A stretch of DNA of 64,000 nucleotides from Tyto alba (taxonomy: Eukaryota > Chordata > Aves > Strigiformes > Tytonidae). Position 1 is the stretch's first letter. Every line of letters starts with the position of its first letter. The position numbers and the translations under genes are program-made. The stretch is from assembly GCF_018691265.1 (NCBI RefSeq), contig NW_024881322.1, positions 14,347,489-14,411,488 on the forward strand, read 5' to 3'. Below are positions 1 through 10,910 of this stretch, one piece after another. The notes under the pieces are model-generated. The model made no database searches. It had not been told where the DNA came from and saw only the letters and a list, made by a program, of their open reading frames with translations.

Positions 1-218
1 CCACCACTAGACCATGTCCTTAAATGCCACGTCTACACGTCTTTTAAATGCCTCCAGGGATGGTGACTCAACCACTTCCCTGGGCAGCCTATTCCAGTGC
101 TTGACAACCCTTTCAGTGAAAAAATATTTCCTAATATCCAATCTAGACCTCCCCTGCTCAACATGAGGCTATTTCTTCTTGTCCTGTTACTTGGGAGAAG
201 AGACTGAGACCCATCTCA

Positions 219-662
219 CTAAAACCTCCTCTCAGATAGTTGTAACAGAACTAGAAGGTCTCCCCTGAGCCTCCTTTTCTCCACGCTAAACAACCCCAGT
301 TCCCTCAGCTGCTCCTCATAGGACTTGTGCTCCAGACCCTTCACCAGCTTGGTTGCCCTTCTCTGGACATGTTCCAGCACCTCAGTGTATTTTTTGTAGT
401 GAGGGCCCCAAAACTGAACCCAGTATTTGAGGTGCGGCTTCACCAGTGCCAAGTACAGGGGGTCAGTCATTTCCCTAGTCCTGCTGGCCACACGATATCT
501 GACACAAGCCAGGATGCTGTTGGCCTTCTTGGCCACCTGGGCACACCACTGGCTCATATTCAGCTGGCTGTCAACCAATGCCCCCGGGTCCTTTTCCTTT
601 GGGCAGCTTTCCAGCCACTCTGCCCCAAGCCTGTAGTGTTGTGTGGGGTTGTTGTGACCCAA
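219..662 (-). pseudogene. CR1 ORF2 C-terminal remnant
   Basis: This 147-codon open stretch is the region downstream of the reverse-transcriptase palm of CR1 ORF2. Visible family motifs in order are a LGAEWLES segment near residue 13, [10 protein letters not shown] near residue 22, [15 protein letters not shown] near residue 34, a [14 protein letters not shown] segment near residue 75, [14 protein letters not shown] near residue 99, and [18 protein letters not shown] near residue 120. It ends a few codons later at a stop. It is separated from the palm remnant at 678-1006 by frame changes, so it is a fragment and not a protein-coding gene. In an active element this region would belong to the single ORF2 polyprotein with endonuclease and reverse transcriptase. 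Confidence 0.88.
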
Positions 663-677
663 GTGCAGGACCCGGCA

Positions 678-1006
678 CTAAGCCTCATTGAACCTCATGC
701 AATTGGCCTTGTCCCATCGATCCAGCCTGTCCAGATCCCTCTGTAGAGCCTCCCTACTCTCAAACAGATCAACACTCCCACCCAACTTGGTGTTATCTGC
801 AAACTTACTGAGGGTGCGCTCGATCCCCGCATACGGATTGTTGATAAAGATATTAAACAGAACTGGCACCAGTGCTGAGCCTTGGGCAACAAGCCATGCC
901 GTGTCCAAGCCATGAGCAGCCAGTTACTCTGTGAGAATGCTGGGGGAAACAGTGTTAAAGGCTTCACTAAAGTCCAGGTAGACAACATCCACAGCCTTTC
1001 CCTCAT
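678..1006 (-). pseudogene. CR1 ORF2 reverse-transcriptase palm remnant
   Basis: The palm part of the CR1 reverse transcriptase is split over two overlapping frames (678-908 and 695-1006). One frame reads [18 protein letters not shown], the segment before the catalytic block, followed by [14 protein letters not shown]1 relatives carry FADD at this site; here the codons at 792-803 read F-A-D-N, so the second catalytic aspartate is lost. The other frame carries the upstream LNIDL-like region containing STWTLVKPLTLFPPAF. The frame switch and the missing aspartate both show the copy is inactive. Confidence 0.85.
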
Positions 1007-1243
1007 CCACTAAGCGGGCCGCCTTGTCGTAGAAGGAGATCAGGTTAGTCAGGCAGGACCCGTCTTTCATAAACCCGTGCTGACTGGGCTGATCACCTGG
1101 TTGTCCTGTACGTGCTGTGTGATGGCGCTCAGGATGAGCTGCTCCATAACCTTCCCTGGCACTGAGGTCAGGCTGACAGGCCTGCAGTTCCCCAGATCCT
1201 CCTTCCGGCCCTTCTTGTAGATGAGTGTCACATCTGCTAACTT

Positions 1244-1480
1244 CTAGTCAACTGGGAGCTCTCCAGTTAGCCAGGACTGCTGATAAATGATGGAAAGTGG
1301 CCTGGTGAGCGCTTCCGCCAGCTCCCTCAGCACCCTTGGGTGGATCCCATCCAGCTCCATGAACTTGTGTGTGTCTAAGTGGTGTAGCAGGTTGCTCACC
1401 ATTTCCCCTTGGATTATGGGGGCTTCATTCTGCTCCTCATCCCTGTCTTCCAGCTTGGGGGCTGGGTACCCCGAGAACAA
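1244..1480 (-). pseudogene. CR1 ORF2 N-terminal RT remnant
   Basis: This 78-codon open stretch matches the start of the reverse-transcriptase domain of CR1 ORF2. It contains VSNLLHHLDTHKFMELDGIHPRVLRELA-type sequence (shown here over residues 27-55) and ends in SWLTGELPVD, the segment that normally precedes the DWKKAN motif. The stop directly after VD breaks the frame. It lies upstream, in the element's own direction, of the palm remnant at 678-1006, which is the expected order in one CR1 copy. Confidence 0.87.
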
Positions 1481-1768
1481 CTGGTCTTACTGTTAAAGCC
1501 TGAGGCAAAGAAGGCATTAAATATCTCAGCCTTTTCCTCATCCTTTGTTGCTGTGTTTTCTGCCACATCCAATAAATAATGGAGATTCTCTTAGCCCTTC
1601 TTTTGTTGATAATTTATTTATAGAAACATTTTTTATTGTCTTTTATGGCAGCAGCCAGATTAAGTTCTAGCTAGTCTTTGGCCCTTCTATTTTTCTCCTT
1701 GCATAACCTCATGACATCCTTGTAATCCTCCTGAGTTGCCTTCCCCTTCTTCCAAAATCATAAACTAA

Positions 1769-4700
1769 GTAAGGGGGAATCTGTTTTCCTTCAATTTTAG
1801 GCATATGTGATGAATTTAAATGAAATACATAGTATTATATTAAAAAAGATAACACAATGTGTCATAATCAAGATTGTCCAGATTGGATTGGAGATTTATG
1901 ACTTTTTTTCATATGCACATTTTTTCTGTGGGCTGTAATCGTCCCTCACCTATTCTGCTTGTTACTCACACATTTCTTCAAGGGTCTGTTATGAGAAATC
2001 TGGAGTAAGTTGAGTGCAAGAAGAGATGATTTAGGATTCTTCTGGTATCTCCAGCATTTCAGGTAGAAAGCTGAAAGTGTTAATTTAAAAATATGGATCT
2101 TGATTTCCAAAGCTAGCTGGAGATCTGGCATCTGTGAAATGCTTCAGATTTTACAAGCACATTGATTGTCCTCAAGATAAATTTCTCCAAGCCAAGTACA
2201 AGATAGAGGCAAACCCTCCTCTTTTCCTATTTTCTGGATAAATACCAAGGCATTATGGCCTTGCCATATACTTCTTTCAAAGCTACCTTTACTTGATGAG
2301 AGAAGGCTGTGCAGGTGTTGGAGTGGAAGATAGGGTCAGATTAGACCTTAACAATAGTAATTCTTGGCCTCAGCAGCATCCCACAGGGGCAAATGATACA
2401 AGAACGTACAGAAATTAGACTGATATTCAATCCTGAGTTGGGTGAAGTCCTAAACTTCTTCCTCACAGAGAAGGAATAAGTACTTTTATTCTGTCTCCAT
2501 ACCAGTTGGAATTATTATTCTGATTGGTATGAAGAATTATTAATTATCTGGACCAGTTGTTCAGCTATGACAACAGCAGTGGAAAGGCATAACAACAGTA
2601 TATAAAATCCAGCTTTCCTTTTCTGCAATAGTTGTTACTTTGGGAAATTTCCCCAAAGATGCCAAAAGTATGGAGGAAAGCGCTGGATGGAGAAGAGCAA
2701 TCTTAATTCTTTCTACCCTAGGAAGCTCTTGAGCTGTGAGAAGCAACTCTTTCTTTGCAGAGAAAAGAATATGTAACCATAAAAGAATGAAATTAAGACT
2801 ATGTAGAAAAAATTGGAGCTGCGTTGATTTGTTATTTTTTTTCCGTTGGGTTTAAGGACGTGGAAAGCCACCTGTCTCCTGGGTGCAGGGTCAGCAGGGG
2901 GTGCACTCTTTCTTCAGGACATGGGTGAGAATTTCCTGCCCTAGAGAGAGACGGAAGGGCTTGGTACCTATGGTGAGGCACCACCCTCAGTGACTTGTAC
3001 TTGTGGGAGAGAATTAATCACCATAGACTGTGTCCTTAGCTCTTTACTGAGGTTTTGTTCAATCCTCCTCAGTCTAAGCAAGGTCCAAGTAAGAAAGTGA
3101 GTCAGGGATGGGTGCTCTGTTGCTCGTATCTGAGTAATACCAATATAATCACTTCATTAGAGAGGAGGTGGTGTTTTGAAAGAGGTATCATTGAAATGTA
3201 CTTATGGATAGAACCAGATTCCTAGCTTTGCTTCCATCACCAAGGACAGGTCTCCTAGTAATAGGAGAGGATTTTTGTGTTATATAAGGAGCACAGTCTT
3301 TGTGATTGAATCCCCATGAGACAAAGCGACACATGAGAGGTGTGTGCAGCAGTGTCGGGGACATACTTCCCTTCAGCTGAGGAAATCTTCCCTCCCAATT
3401 GTTAGGGAGGGCACAAGGATAGAAATAACCGATGGGGACTTTCCTTTACTCAGGCTGTCAAGACTTCATCAAAGTAGCACCACAGCAAGGAATATAGCCA
3501 TACGATAACCAGAAAATAGCACAGAACACAGTCATATACAATTAGGAAATTATATAACTTGCTTTGCAGGGGACCAGAGTAGGGAGCTAGGACTTTATTT
3601 TGCTCTTCTGTGGTCTCTCACAATCCTTGTGCAAGTCTTTCATTTGAGACTCACTTTTCTAAGAGCAGCTCTGACTAATGTGAGGTGCTTGTTAGGGGAT
3701 GACCCCAAGAATGGTTTAGTGATGATCCATCCAGTGTTGCCTCCCCCTGGTTCACTGCATCCTCTGGAGGCTATGAGAGGGATGTGGTATAGATCTGGCT
3801 CTGCACATGCTGGTTGCAACCTGCAGCGTATCAGATAGCGGAGCCACTCATGTGGTGGAGCAAAATGGGTCCTTTAAGGGGTTTTCAGGTTAATTTGGGT
3901 TTCTGTAGTGGTGCAGAGGCACTGAAAGTAAGAAAAGGCTGTAGCACATTAATCCAACCTCACGGTTGGATTTAATGTGTTACTCTTGTTTTTGGACTTA
4001 GGTGTCTCGAGATACAACTAAAAGTTGCGGGTTCCAACATCATTTTGGTGTGAGGTAATCAGGCAGGAAGATTGTATATGGGAGCAAGGAACAAAGGAGG
4101 GATCTTACCATTGCCGTGCAGATCTTGAAAGCACACAGAGTATGGGATTTGGCTCATATGACTCTGCCATTATACCAAGGGATTAAGAAGATTCTATTCT
4201 TCCTGAAATAGTTACAAATACGAGCGGGCATTTGACAAAATAAACTGTTACTAACTCTCTTCAGAAACACTTGCAGAAAAATTTTGCTATAATGGAAAAT
4301 CCATATTTTGGAACATAAAGTTGCTTCTTCATTAATTTTTGTTTTTATCATTGCTGTTACGGATTGCTACATTGTGACTCTCAAGTAGTCCTCGATCTAT
4401 TCCAAGGTCTAAAAGGGAGAAGGAAAAACCTATAAAATGTATTGGCCCTTTACATAAAAAAAAGAGTTCCTATGGTGCAGCTGAGGTCAGGAAGTAGTTG
4501 ATCATAGCAGGAGTCTGGACCCATGCCCTACTATATCTGAAACAAGTCTGGTTGGAGAGAGGGAGAGGATGTTACCTCTGGACTGGAGTAATTGACACCT
4601 GAACCATATAAGAGGATTTTCATTCTAATCCAGGGATGAATATTAGGAAAACAACATCTTTGCAGGAGAGGAGCTCAGTGAATTCCTGTGCCGAAGAGAG

Positions 4701-7330
4701 CAGTAAAATTTCATGCTGAAAACGGAGGGACAGTTTTGCTGAACTATGAATCTTTGTTCCCTGCAATAATACCATTTGGCATGTTCTTCCACTTAATATA
4801 TGAAACATATTAAGAGAAGGAGAAAAAAGCTCAGCAAACTTAACAAATTTCCATTTCCAAGAGACGGAGCAGCCTATGACCTGGCAGGGTGCCACTGTAT
4901 GACGCAGGGCTTTGTGGAAACCGAGTTGCAACGGTGAACGACTTGAAACAGAGTGCTGAGCTGTCAGATAAGTCACAGTTGGTGAATGTTAACTTCTATT
5001 TGTTATGTTTTGAAGACAAATACCATACCCACGTACCAGACAGGGCAGGGTTAGACTGCGGGGGTGAAGAAGGGAGGAAGGCAGACCAGAGGAAGGAAGA
5101 TATCCTTTGTAAATAAATAGAAATGTCAGTCTTCCCCGTTTACTTAGGCTGCATTGCTCATGACCCTGTTATACTAGCAGCCAGCGAGGCGAGTCAGTGA
5201 AAGACCATTTCTGTCTTCCCAATTGCCATAGGGTGCAAGTTGTGTTAAATAAGACTTACATTTTAATATATTTATTAATGAAACTTTGAGTCACAGTCAA
5301 CCCCATGTGAAACCCCATGAAAAACCTTTGGCCCTATCCTGTTACATGTTCTTTGCAGATACTATGTATAATTTTAGCTCTCTAAACTACAACAATTGCC
5401 CGTTACTATTTTATTGTGGTTAATGTTTACATTGCAGTGGTGCACAGTGTTTTCAGTCAGAAAACACTCTTTTGCAATTAGTATATATAATAACAAACAG
5501 GAACTTGTGGAATTATAATATGGGGTTCCATTTATATTTAGGTGCACCAGAAATTCTGTGGTGATTGCCATGTTATAAATAAAACAAGTATTTGCAGACT
5601 TTACACATTTTACTCAGTACAGCTTGTCAGAGCAATTTTGTCTACATTTCCAATGGAAAATAATAATTGTTATTGAGAATGGTGCCCCCCCAACCCTTAA
5701 GTGCATAAAAAAGACAAGAGTTTTCAAAATGATTGAAGAAATGTCTAAAAAGAAATAATAAAAACCAAATTTGCAGTTATGAATGAACAATTTTAAGAAA
5801 ATGTTTGTGTCTTCCTACTTTCACTTTTGTGACTGGCCGTGCTAATGAAAATAGAGGAAAAAGAACAAGACGGTTCCTCTATTTTATTCTTGGAGGTTTT
5901 ACCTAACAGGGCTTGTATTCCAAATAGGTGCATTATTAAAGCAACACAGGAGTGTTTTATAGATGCACTATTATAGAAGTAAGGCAGAAAGAAAGCTTAT
6001 TTCTAGGCATTGGCTGGTATAGTCTGTTACAAGCAGTAGCATACTGTAAGCTCTCTGATGCTGTTCCAAAAGGTCCTAATACACCGTGTCAGCAACAATG
6101 GATACAATTGGGCCAACTGTATTGCAGCTCCTTTCTCGTGCTTCTGGCAAGTAACAGGATTTCCTAGGACTTGAATCTGGTTCTGAGCCATTGCTCTTCC
6201 AGCCAACTGTCTAAGCGGCTTCTGAAGGAGTTGAAGGCATCTGGCTCTGGCGTTCAGTGGACACAGAGTAATGTCCCCTGTAACTCTGCCAAGCAGAGGT
6301 GACCCGTCACACTTATATCAGGGATTCCTCTTGCATTTTCTGCAAGTTTGGTAGCCTCAAATTTTCCTGCTCTACTCCAGACTCTACTCTGAGCTGTTCA
6401 GCAAGATGGGGGGGTGATTTGTTAGCGAGCAAAGAGCATATTGCCCTCCCCACCACAGACAGCAGTTGTCTGCCTTACCATTCCAATGAGCAAGCTATGG
6501 AAGTGTTTTCAATTCAGGGTTTGTATTTAATTATGTGCGTGAAAGCTAGCCAGTGTGTATGAACGTGTTACACAGCGTGTATTTATCTTGCCTTGCTCAT
6601 TTACACTGAGTTGATATTGGCTGGTTCAACCTATGGGGAAGCACACTGTTTTTTGGACCTTCAGTCAGAATCAAGTGCTTCACTTCTAAACAGTGGCACG
6701 CTCTTGCTTGGTCCCTTTGGGGTCTTTGGTCAAGTGCAGTTAGGTGAGCCCTGTGCCCAATTGCATGTTAAAGTATTTGAGCTGTCAGAAGCAAGTAACC
6801 TTTCCCTCCTGATTTGGCCAGAATGGCACCTTCCTTCTCTCCCCAAGGGCAGTCAGAGACGTCTCTTTGCTCATCTCTTCTTTATCCAGCCAACCAGACA
6901 AAGATGACAGCAACAAGACCTCCTTTTCTCCTTCCCCAGTGCCTCCCACAAGTAGTAGATGTGTGTTGATAAGATCCTGTGGAGAGATTGTTACAGTAGT
7001 TAACTCTCTGTTGATATATACAGGGCAATTCACATCTTTCAGCACTGCTATTTCAGCCCATTCACAGATTTAGTCAGGCTTGTTACATTGGCTACATCTG
7101 GTCCTGTTTTCCAAATTTTCTCTTTAATCGCCATAGGCTTGAAGCCCAGGTGCTTTAAGTGTGTTTTTTGTTTGCCCACTTACTTTTTGGTTTTGTTTTA
7201 ATAGAAGTTGAATGTCTGATGTCTTCACATGGCTTTAAGTGTGGTAGCTGTAGGCACAGGTTTGGTGTTCTTTTATCTCACTCTTATTCTACAAATAATT
7301 TGATACAGTAATTGCCTGTGGTCCGTGGTT
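1769..7330. other. Unique AT-rich DNA, no gene seen
   Basis: I see no recognisable gene or repeat body here. Open frames are short (up to 118 codons at 4620-4976, minus) and none matches a family I know. The block holds a compact hairpin at 3941-3983, listed separately. Ordinary intergenic or intronic vertebrate sequence is the simplest reading. Confidence 0.6.
3941..3983. repeat. Short inverted repeat (hairpin)
   Basis: The left arm at 3941-3959 and the right arm at 3964-3983 are reverse complements over 18 of about 20 positions, with one mismatch and one single-base bulge. The loop is 4 bases (3960-3963). The paired core is ATCCAACC with GGTTGGAT. No flanking duplication or larger transposon terminal repeat was seen around it. 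Confidence 0.8.
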
Positions 7331-7669
7331 TCATTTTGGAGTGGAGCTGGCAATAGATGGTAGAGATTCACAATCAGAGCTTGACTTTGAAGTATCAAAG
7401 TGTGTCGAGATGGCATGGTGCTTTCTAGATGTATCAGATGTGCTCCGTTTACCACCACTCTGCCTGCCACACTTATGCCAGTTTAGAGATCCCCCTCTTA
7501 ATGAATAATCTGCTTGGACATGGTCTATAGCCTCTTGAGCAATTATTTTAGCCATTGCCATTGCGGTCTCAATTTGGCTAGAAATAACTATAGTTTTCTG
7601 TAAAGTTAGTTCTGGTTCAAGCAGTAATTGCTCACATAGCCATGGTACAGCTGCTCTCTCCACAGGCAT
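7331..7669 (-). pseudogene. Possible Ty3/Gypsy-like gag relic
   Basis: This 112-codon open frame reads CEQLLLEPELTLQKTIVI near residue 12 and then SQIETAMAMAKIIAQEA. That layout, a LLLEPxLTLxKxxxIxxQxExAxxxAK pattern, is typical of the capsid C-terminal end of Ty3/Gypsy gag proteins in animal K02A2.6-like entries. A basic, Ser/Gly-rich stretch follows with a single HKCGRQ that could be a decayed zinc knuckle, though the first knuckle cysteine and the second half are not visible. A stop lies shortly upstream of the first ATG in the same frame. I see no protease, reverse transcriptase or LTR next to it. It could instead be a chance resemblance or a domesticated gag-derived exon. The family assignment is inference from motif spacing only. 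Confidence 0.38.
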
Positions 7670-10600
7670 ATGCCTGTGCTAGTATGTATTAAATTCTGTA
7701 GGTTAGCATTTTTAGTATTGGGTTCCTCCATTTTTTGAAAATGATGGAATATGTTAAGGAGGAGTTCTTCATATTCAGTTTCAATAACTAGCTGAAAGCA
7801 GGAGCAAAAGTCAAAAGCGTAAGACCTATTCAAAACCCAGACTACAGTGGGCATTGTTAGAGAGTTGGGCTTCTTGGTATTTGGGCATTTGTTCTCTGGA
7901 GTAGCAAGACTATATTTCTGGGAAGTTTAAAACACATTTTGTAGATAAATTATTATTTTTAATACTGGCAGTCTTGAACAGGTTCAGAATCCTAGTGTGA
8001 TGCGCACAGTAGAAACACACACGAGACCCTGTACAAAAGTGCATGGCATCAAAAAAGACCTGATTGGTTAAGTAGGTTACTGGAAAAAGAAGGTGAAGTA
8101 ACAAAAGCTGTATGAGGTTTCAGCATAGACTAGCCATGTTCACAATTTGTAAGAGTCAGATAGAGTAATTTCTGTAGTCCCACCATTCTCAGCTCACTCT
8201 GAGGAAGAACATTGAAACAAGTGTTATGGAGAAGAGGCAGCATGTATGTTTGATGGCAAAGTCTAGGACTGCAAAACAAGCTGCTTTACTCTAAGACCTT
8301 CTAGCTAACAGCTAAGGTTTTATCCCAGAATGCCAAAAAAGCAAGTTGTGGTATCAGCTAACAAATGTCCAAGGTAATACTTTACCTAACGTGGTGGGAG
8401 GAATCTGGGGATCTTCTGGGAGGGCTGACAAGGAACAGTGTGACCATGTAACAGGGACTTCGGAAAAAGTGTAGTAGTGAGTCTCAGTTGATATATTTCA
8501 AAAAGGCATCCAGAAATCTGGGTGGTTATCTGAGCTAAACTGAACCTTTTAAGGTTAACCCATCATTAATAAGTTCATTCCCAGGATTAATGGCCACGCA
8601 ATACAGTATGTGCGTGTTTAGTGAAGCCACAAATAAATTATGAAGGTTAATAAGTGTTTCTCTGAATAAGGAGAATTGCTCCTCAGGGAACCACAAAATA
8701 TGCTATTAAGACCTTAACAAAATAGGCGGCCTCTACCATTTTGAGATTGTGGCTTGTTTTGTTAAATAAGGCAGTAATTGTTTTTGTTTTAATAGTGTGA
8801 CTGGCCAGGTATTCCTGCTTGAGCACTTTCTCTGTTTCACAGGGTGAGAAGGTCAGATCCAGCCTTTTAAAATTTGATTTGGAAAATAGAACCAAGGTGG
8901 GGAAAAAGTCAAACAGAATGGGGTTATGTGTGGAGTTACGGGTCTACAGGAACAGTCACTAACCAGGTCCTGTGTGCCCAAGTCGGCGACAGACTTCACC
9001 AGGTTGCCAGACTTCGCCCTTCAAATGTACGTGAATGCACAAATGAATTAGTGCTGTGGATTTTCCATTCAAATAGATGGGGTTGACCTTTGCATGGCCA
9101 CTAGCTAGTATGTCATTTCAGGAGCTCTTATTTGAAATATCTAATGATGATACTTCAACATAACAGCCTTTAAGCATCATACTCATGTTATATGAATTGA
9201 CAAACGGTATCACTGGGAGGACAGCACTGTATTTGATTAGCACTGTGATGCAGGGAGGAAGATGGATCAGAGAGAAAAACCTATAAGGACAGCAGAAATA
9301 AGTCAATACAGAGAGTGACAAGGAAATAAAAATATCAATAAATAAGCAAGAGCTGTTTAGGCAGTTATTCTAGTGCTTCTGGGAGACCTTTGGGATCAAT
9401 TTTCAGAATATATATCCAGCAGAGATAAACTGGCCATGCCAGCTTGAGTTCTGTGCTCTCACAGTAAGCTTCAGACTGTCACTGATTGTAACTCGAAATG
9501 TTTTCTTGAAGGACACATGGGCTCTTTTCCAGCAGACTCCTCTGAAGCAATGAAAATTAAATGACCACTGATTTTCAGAGATTCACAAATCAACATTGCC
9601 ATAAATACTACTCTCTCTTCATCTGAGCTACAGCTGCACAGTAAAGAGGAACTTTGTAGAGCTTCTGTTGTTCAGTCTCACATGGCATGAAGCTTTTATG
9701 ACTCCACAGTTTCTTAGAACATGACAGAAAAAACCCAACCCACCAATCTTTGGTTAGCGTAATGAATTTCAGACGAGCTGGTCCAAAAATGGACCCTGTG
9801 GTCATCATGTAAAAGTCAACGTTTTCCAAGGGTGATGACATTTTGTTATCATAATATTTCCTTAGGGTTAAAAGAGGAAGTAAATGCCCCATCTCAGATA
9901 CCACTGCGTGATAACTGTTGGCATATATTCACCAATGTAAGTAGTTCCTGATGTTAGATAATTTGGTACTGAAACTAGGTGAAAGGAGGTGGCTTCAGCT
10001 GAGTTTTGCTGCAAATTTCTGGTTCTAAAGCTAGTAACAAACCTCAAGGCATGAAAATAAAGGCAGAATGACCTCAGCCCAATTCAGATGCTGTACATGA
10101 ACATTCTGTGGGCAGAATTTGAAATTTCTCTCTTGATCTGGGTCCAAACGCTGCAGCTAGAATCTACTCTAATAAAACCAAAGAAGAAGCTTGCATAAAC
10201 ACCTTCAAACAGAACCTGCCAATTTCTGTAGAGCTCTGCTGACAAGCAGTTATTTTTCCTGTGTTAATATCGTTGGAGGAAAGTATTTGAACAAGAAAAT
10301 AAACAAAAATGCACATTGACTTGAAGTTGAGTGGAAGAATGAGGATGGCTGAAGTCAGTGGGAGTTTTGCCATGGATTTTACTGGAGCCTGGGACTTCAT
10401 GTGTTCTGTTTCCCTCTAAATGCTTGCAGACAACTGAGATGCTGAATATTGAAACCAATCTCCAGGTGTCAGTTAGTGTCAAGAAAATGTGTGTGTCTGT
10501 GTGTGTGTTTGCAAGTGAGTGTGCATGCACATGCTTCTTATTAAGATATCCTTTTTCTGTTTCAAATTTAACTTGATTTCTTTAACATGAGGACTAGGTC

Positions 10601-10884
10601 AACATGGCACTGACAGAGGCATGGGGACAGAACAATGTGAGCTACTCCTGAGCTAGTTCCAGTGTGCATTCATTCTGATTGGAAACTGCCTTGACTTCTA
10701 CCCTTGGCTTCCTCACAAATATTAGGGGCTGATCATGTCAAATCTCCAGGTGTTACTTTGTCATGCTTGCACACAGAGATCACCTTCCTCATTTCCCTTC
10801 AGTAGGAAACTGTAATGAATTATTTTGTCTAGTGCTGAAAGGTTTAATGTACATATTTACTTCACCCCACAAAGGGAAATTGGC

Positions 10885-10910
10885 TTTTTTTTTTTTTTTT
10901 TTTTTTTTTT
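10885..10910. repeat. Poly(T) homopolymer, 26 bases
   Basis: An uninterrupted run of T lies in unique sequence. I looked for a retroposed body on the strand that would make it a poly(A) tail and saw none. Confidence 0.95.

Larger units (their letters stand above)
1..1768 (-). mobile_element. CR1 LINE fragment, 5'-truncated, 3' end outside window
   Basis: This is a non-LTR retrotransposon of the CR1 family, read on the minus strand. From low to high coordinates it shows the 3' UTR-proximal region (1-220), the C-terminal part of ORF2 (219-662), the reverse-transcriptase palm (about 678-1006), the N-terminal RT region (1244-1480) and a more upstream ORF2 stretch to about 1768, where the homology stops at unique AT-rich DNA. 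Recognisable CR1 words include [29 protein letters not shown] and TKLGG. The ORF is broken into several frames by frameshifts and stops, so it is dead. The break at 1768 is the 5' truncation usual for LINEs. The true 3' end lies before base 1. Confidence 0.93.
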
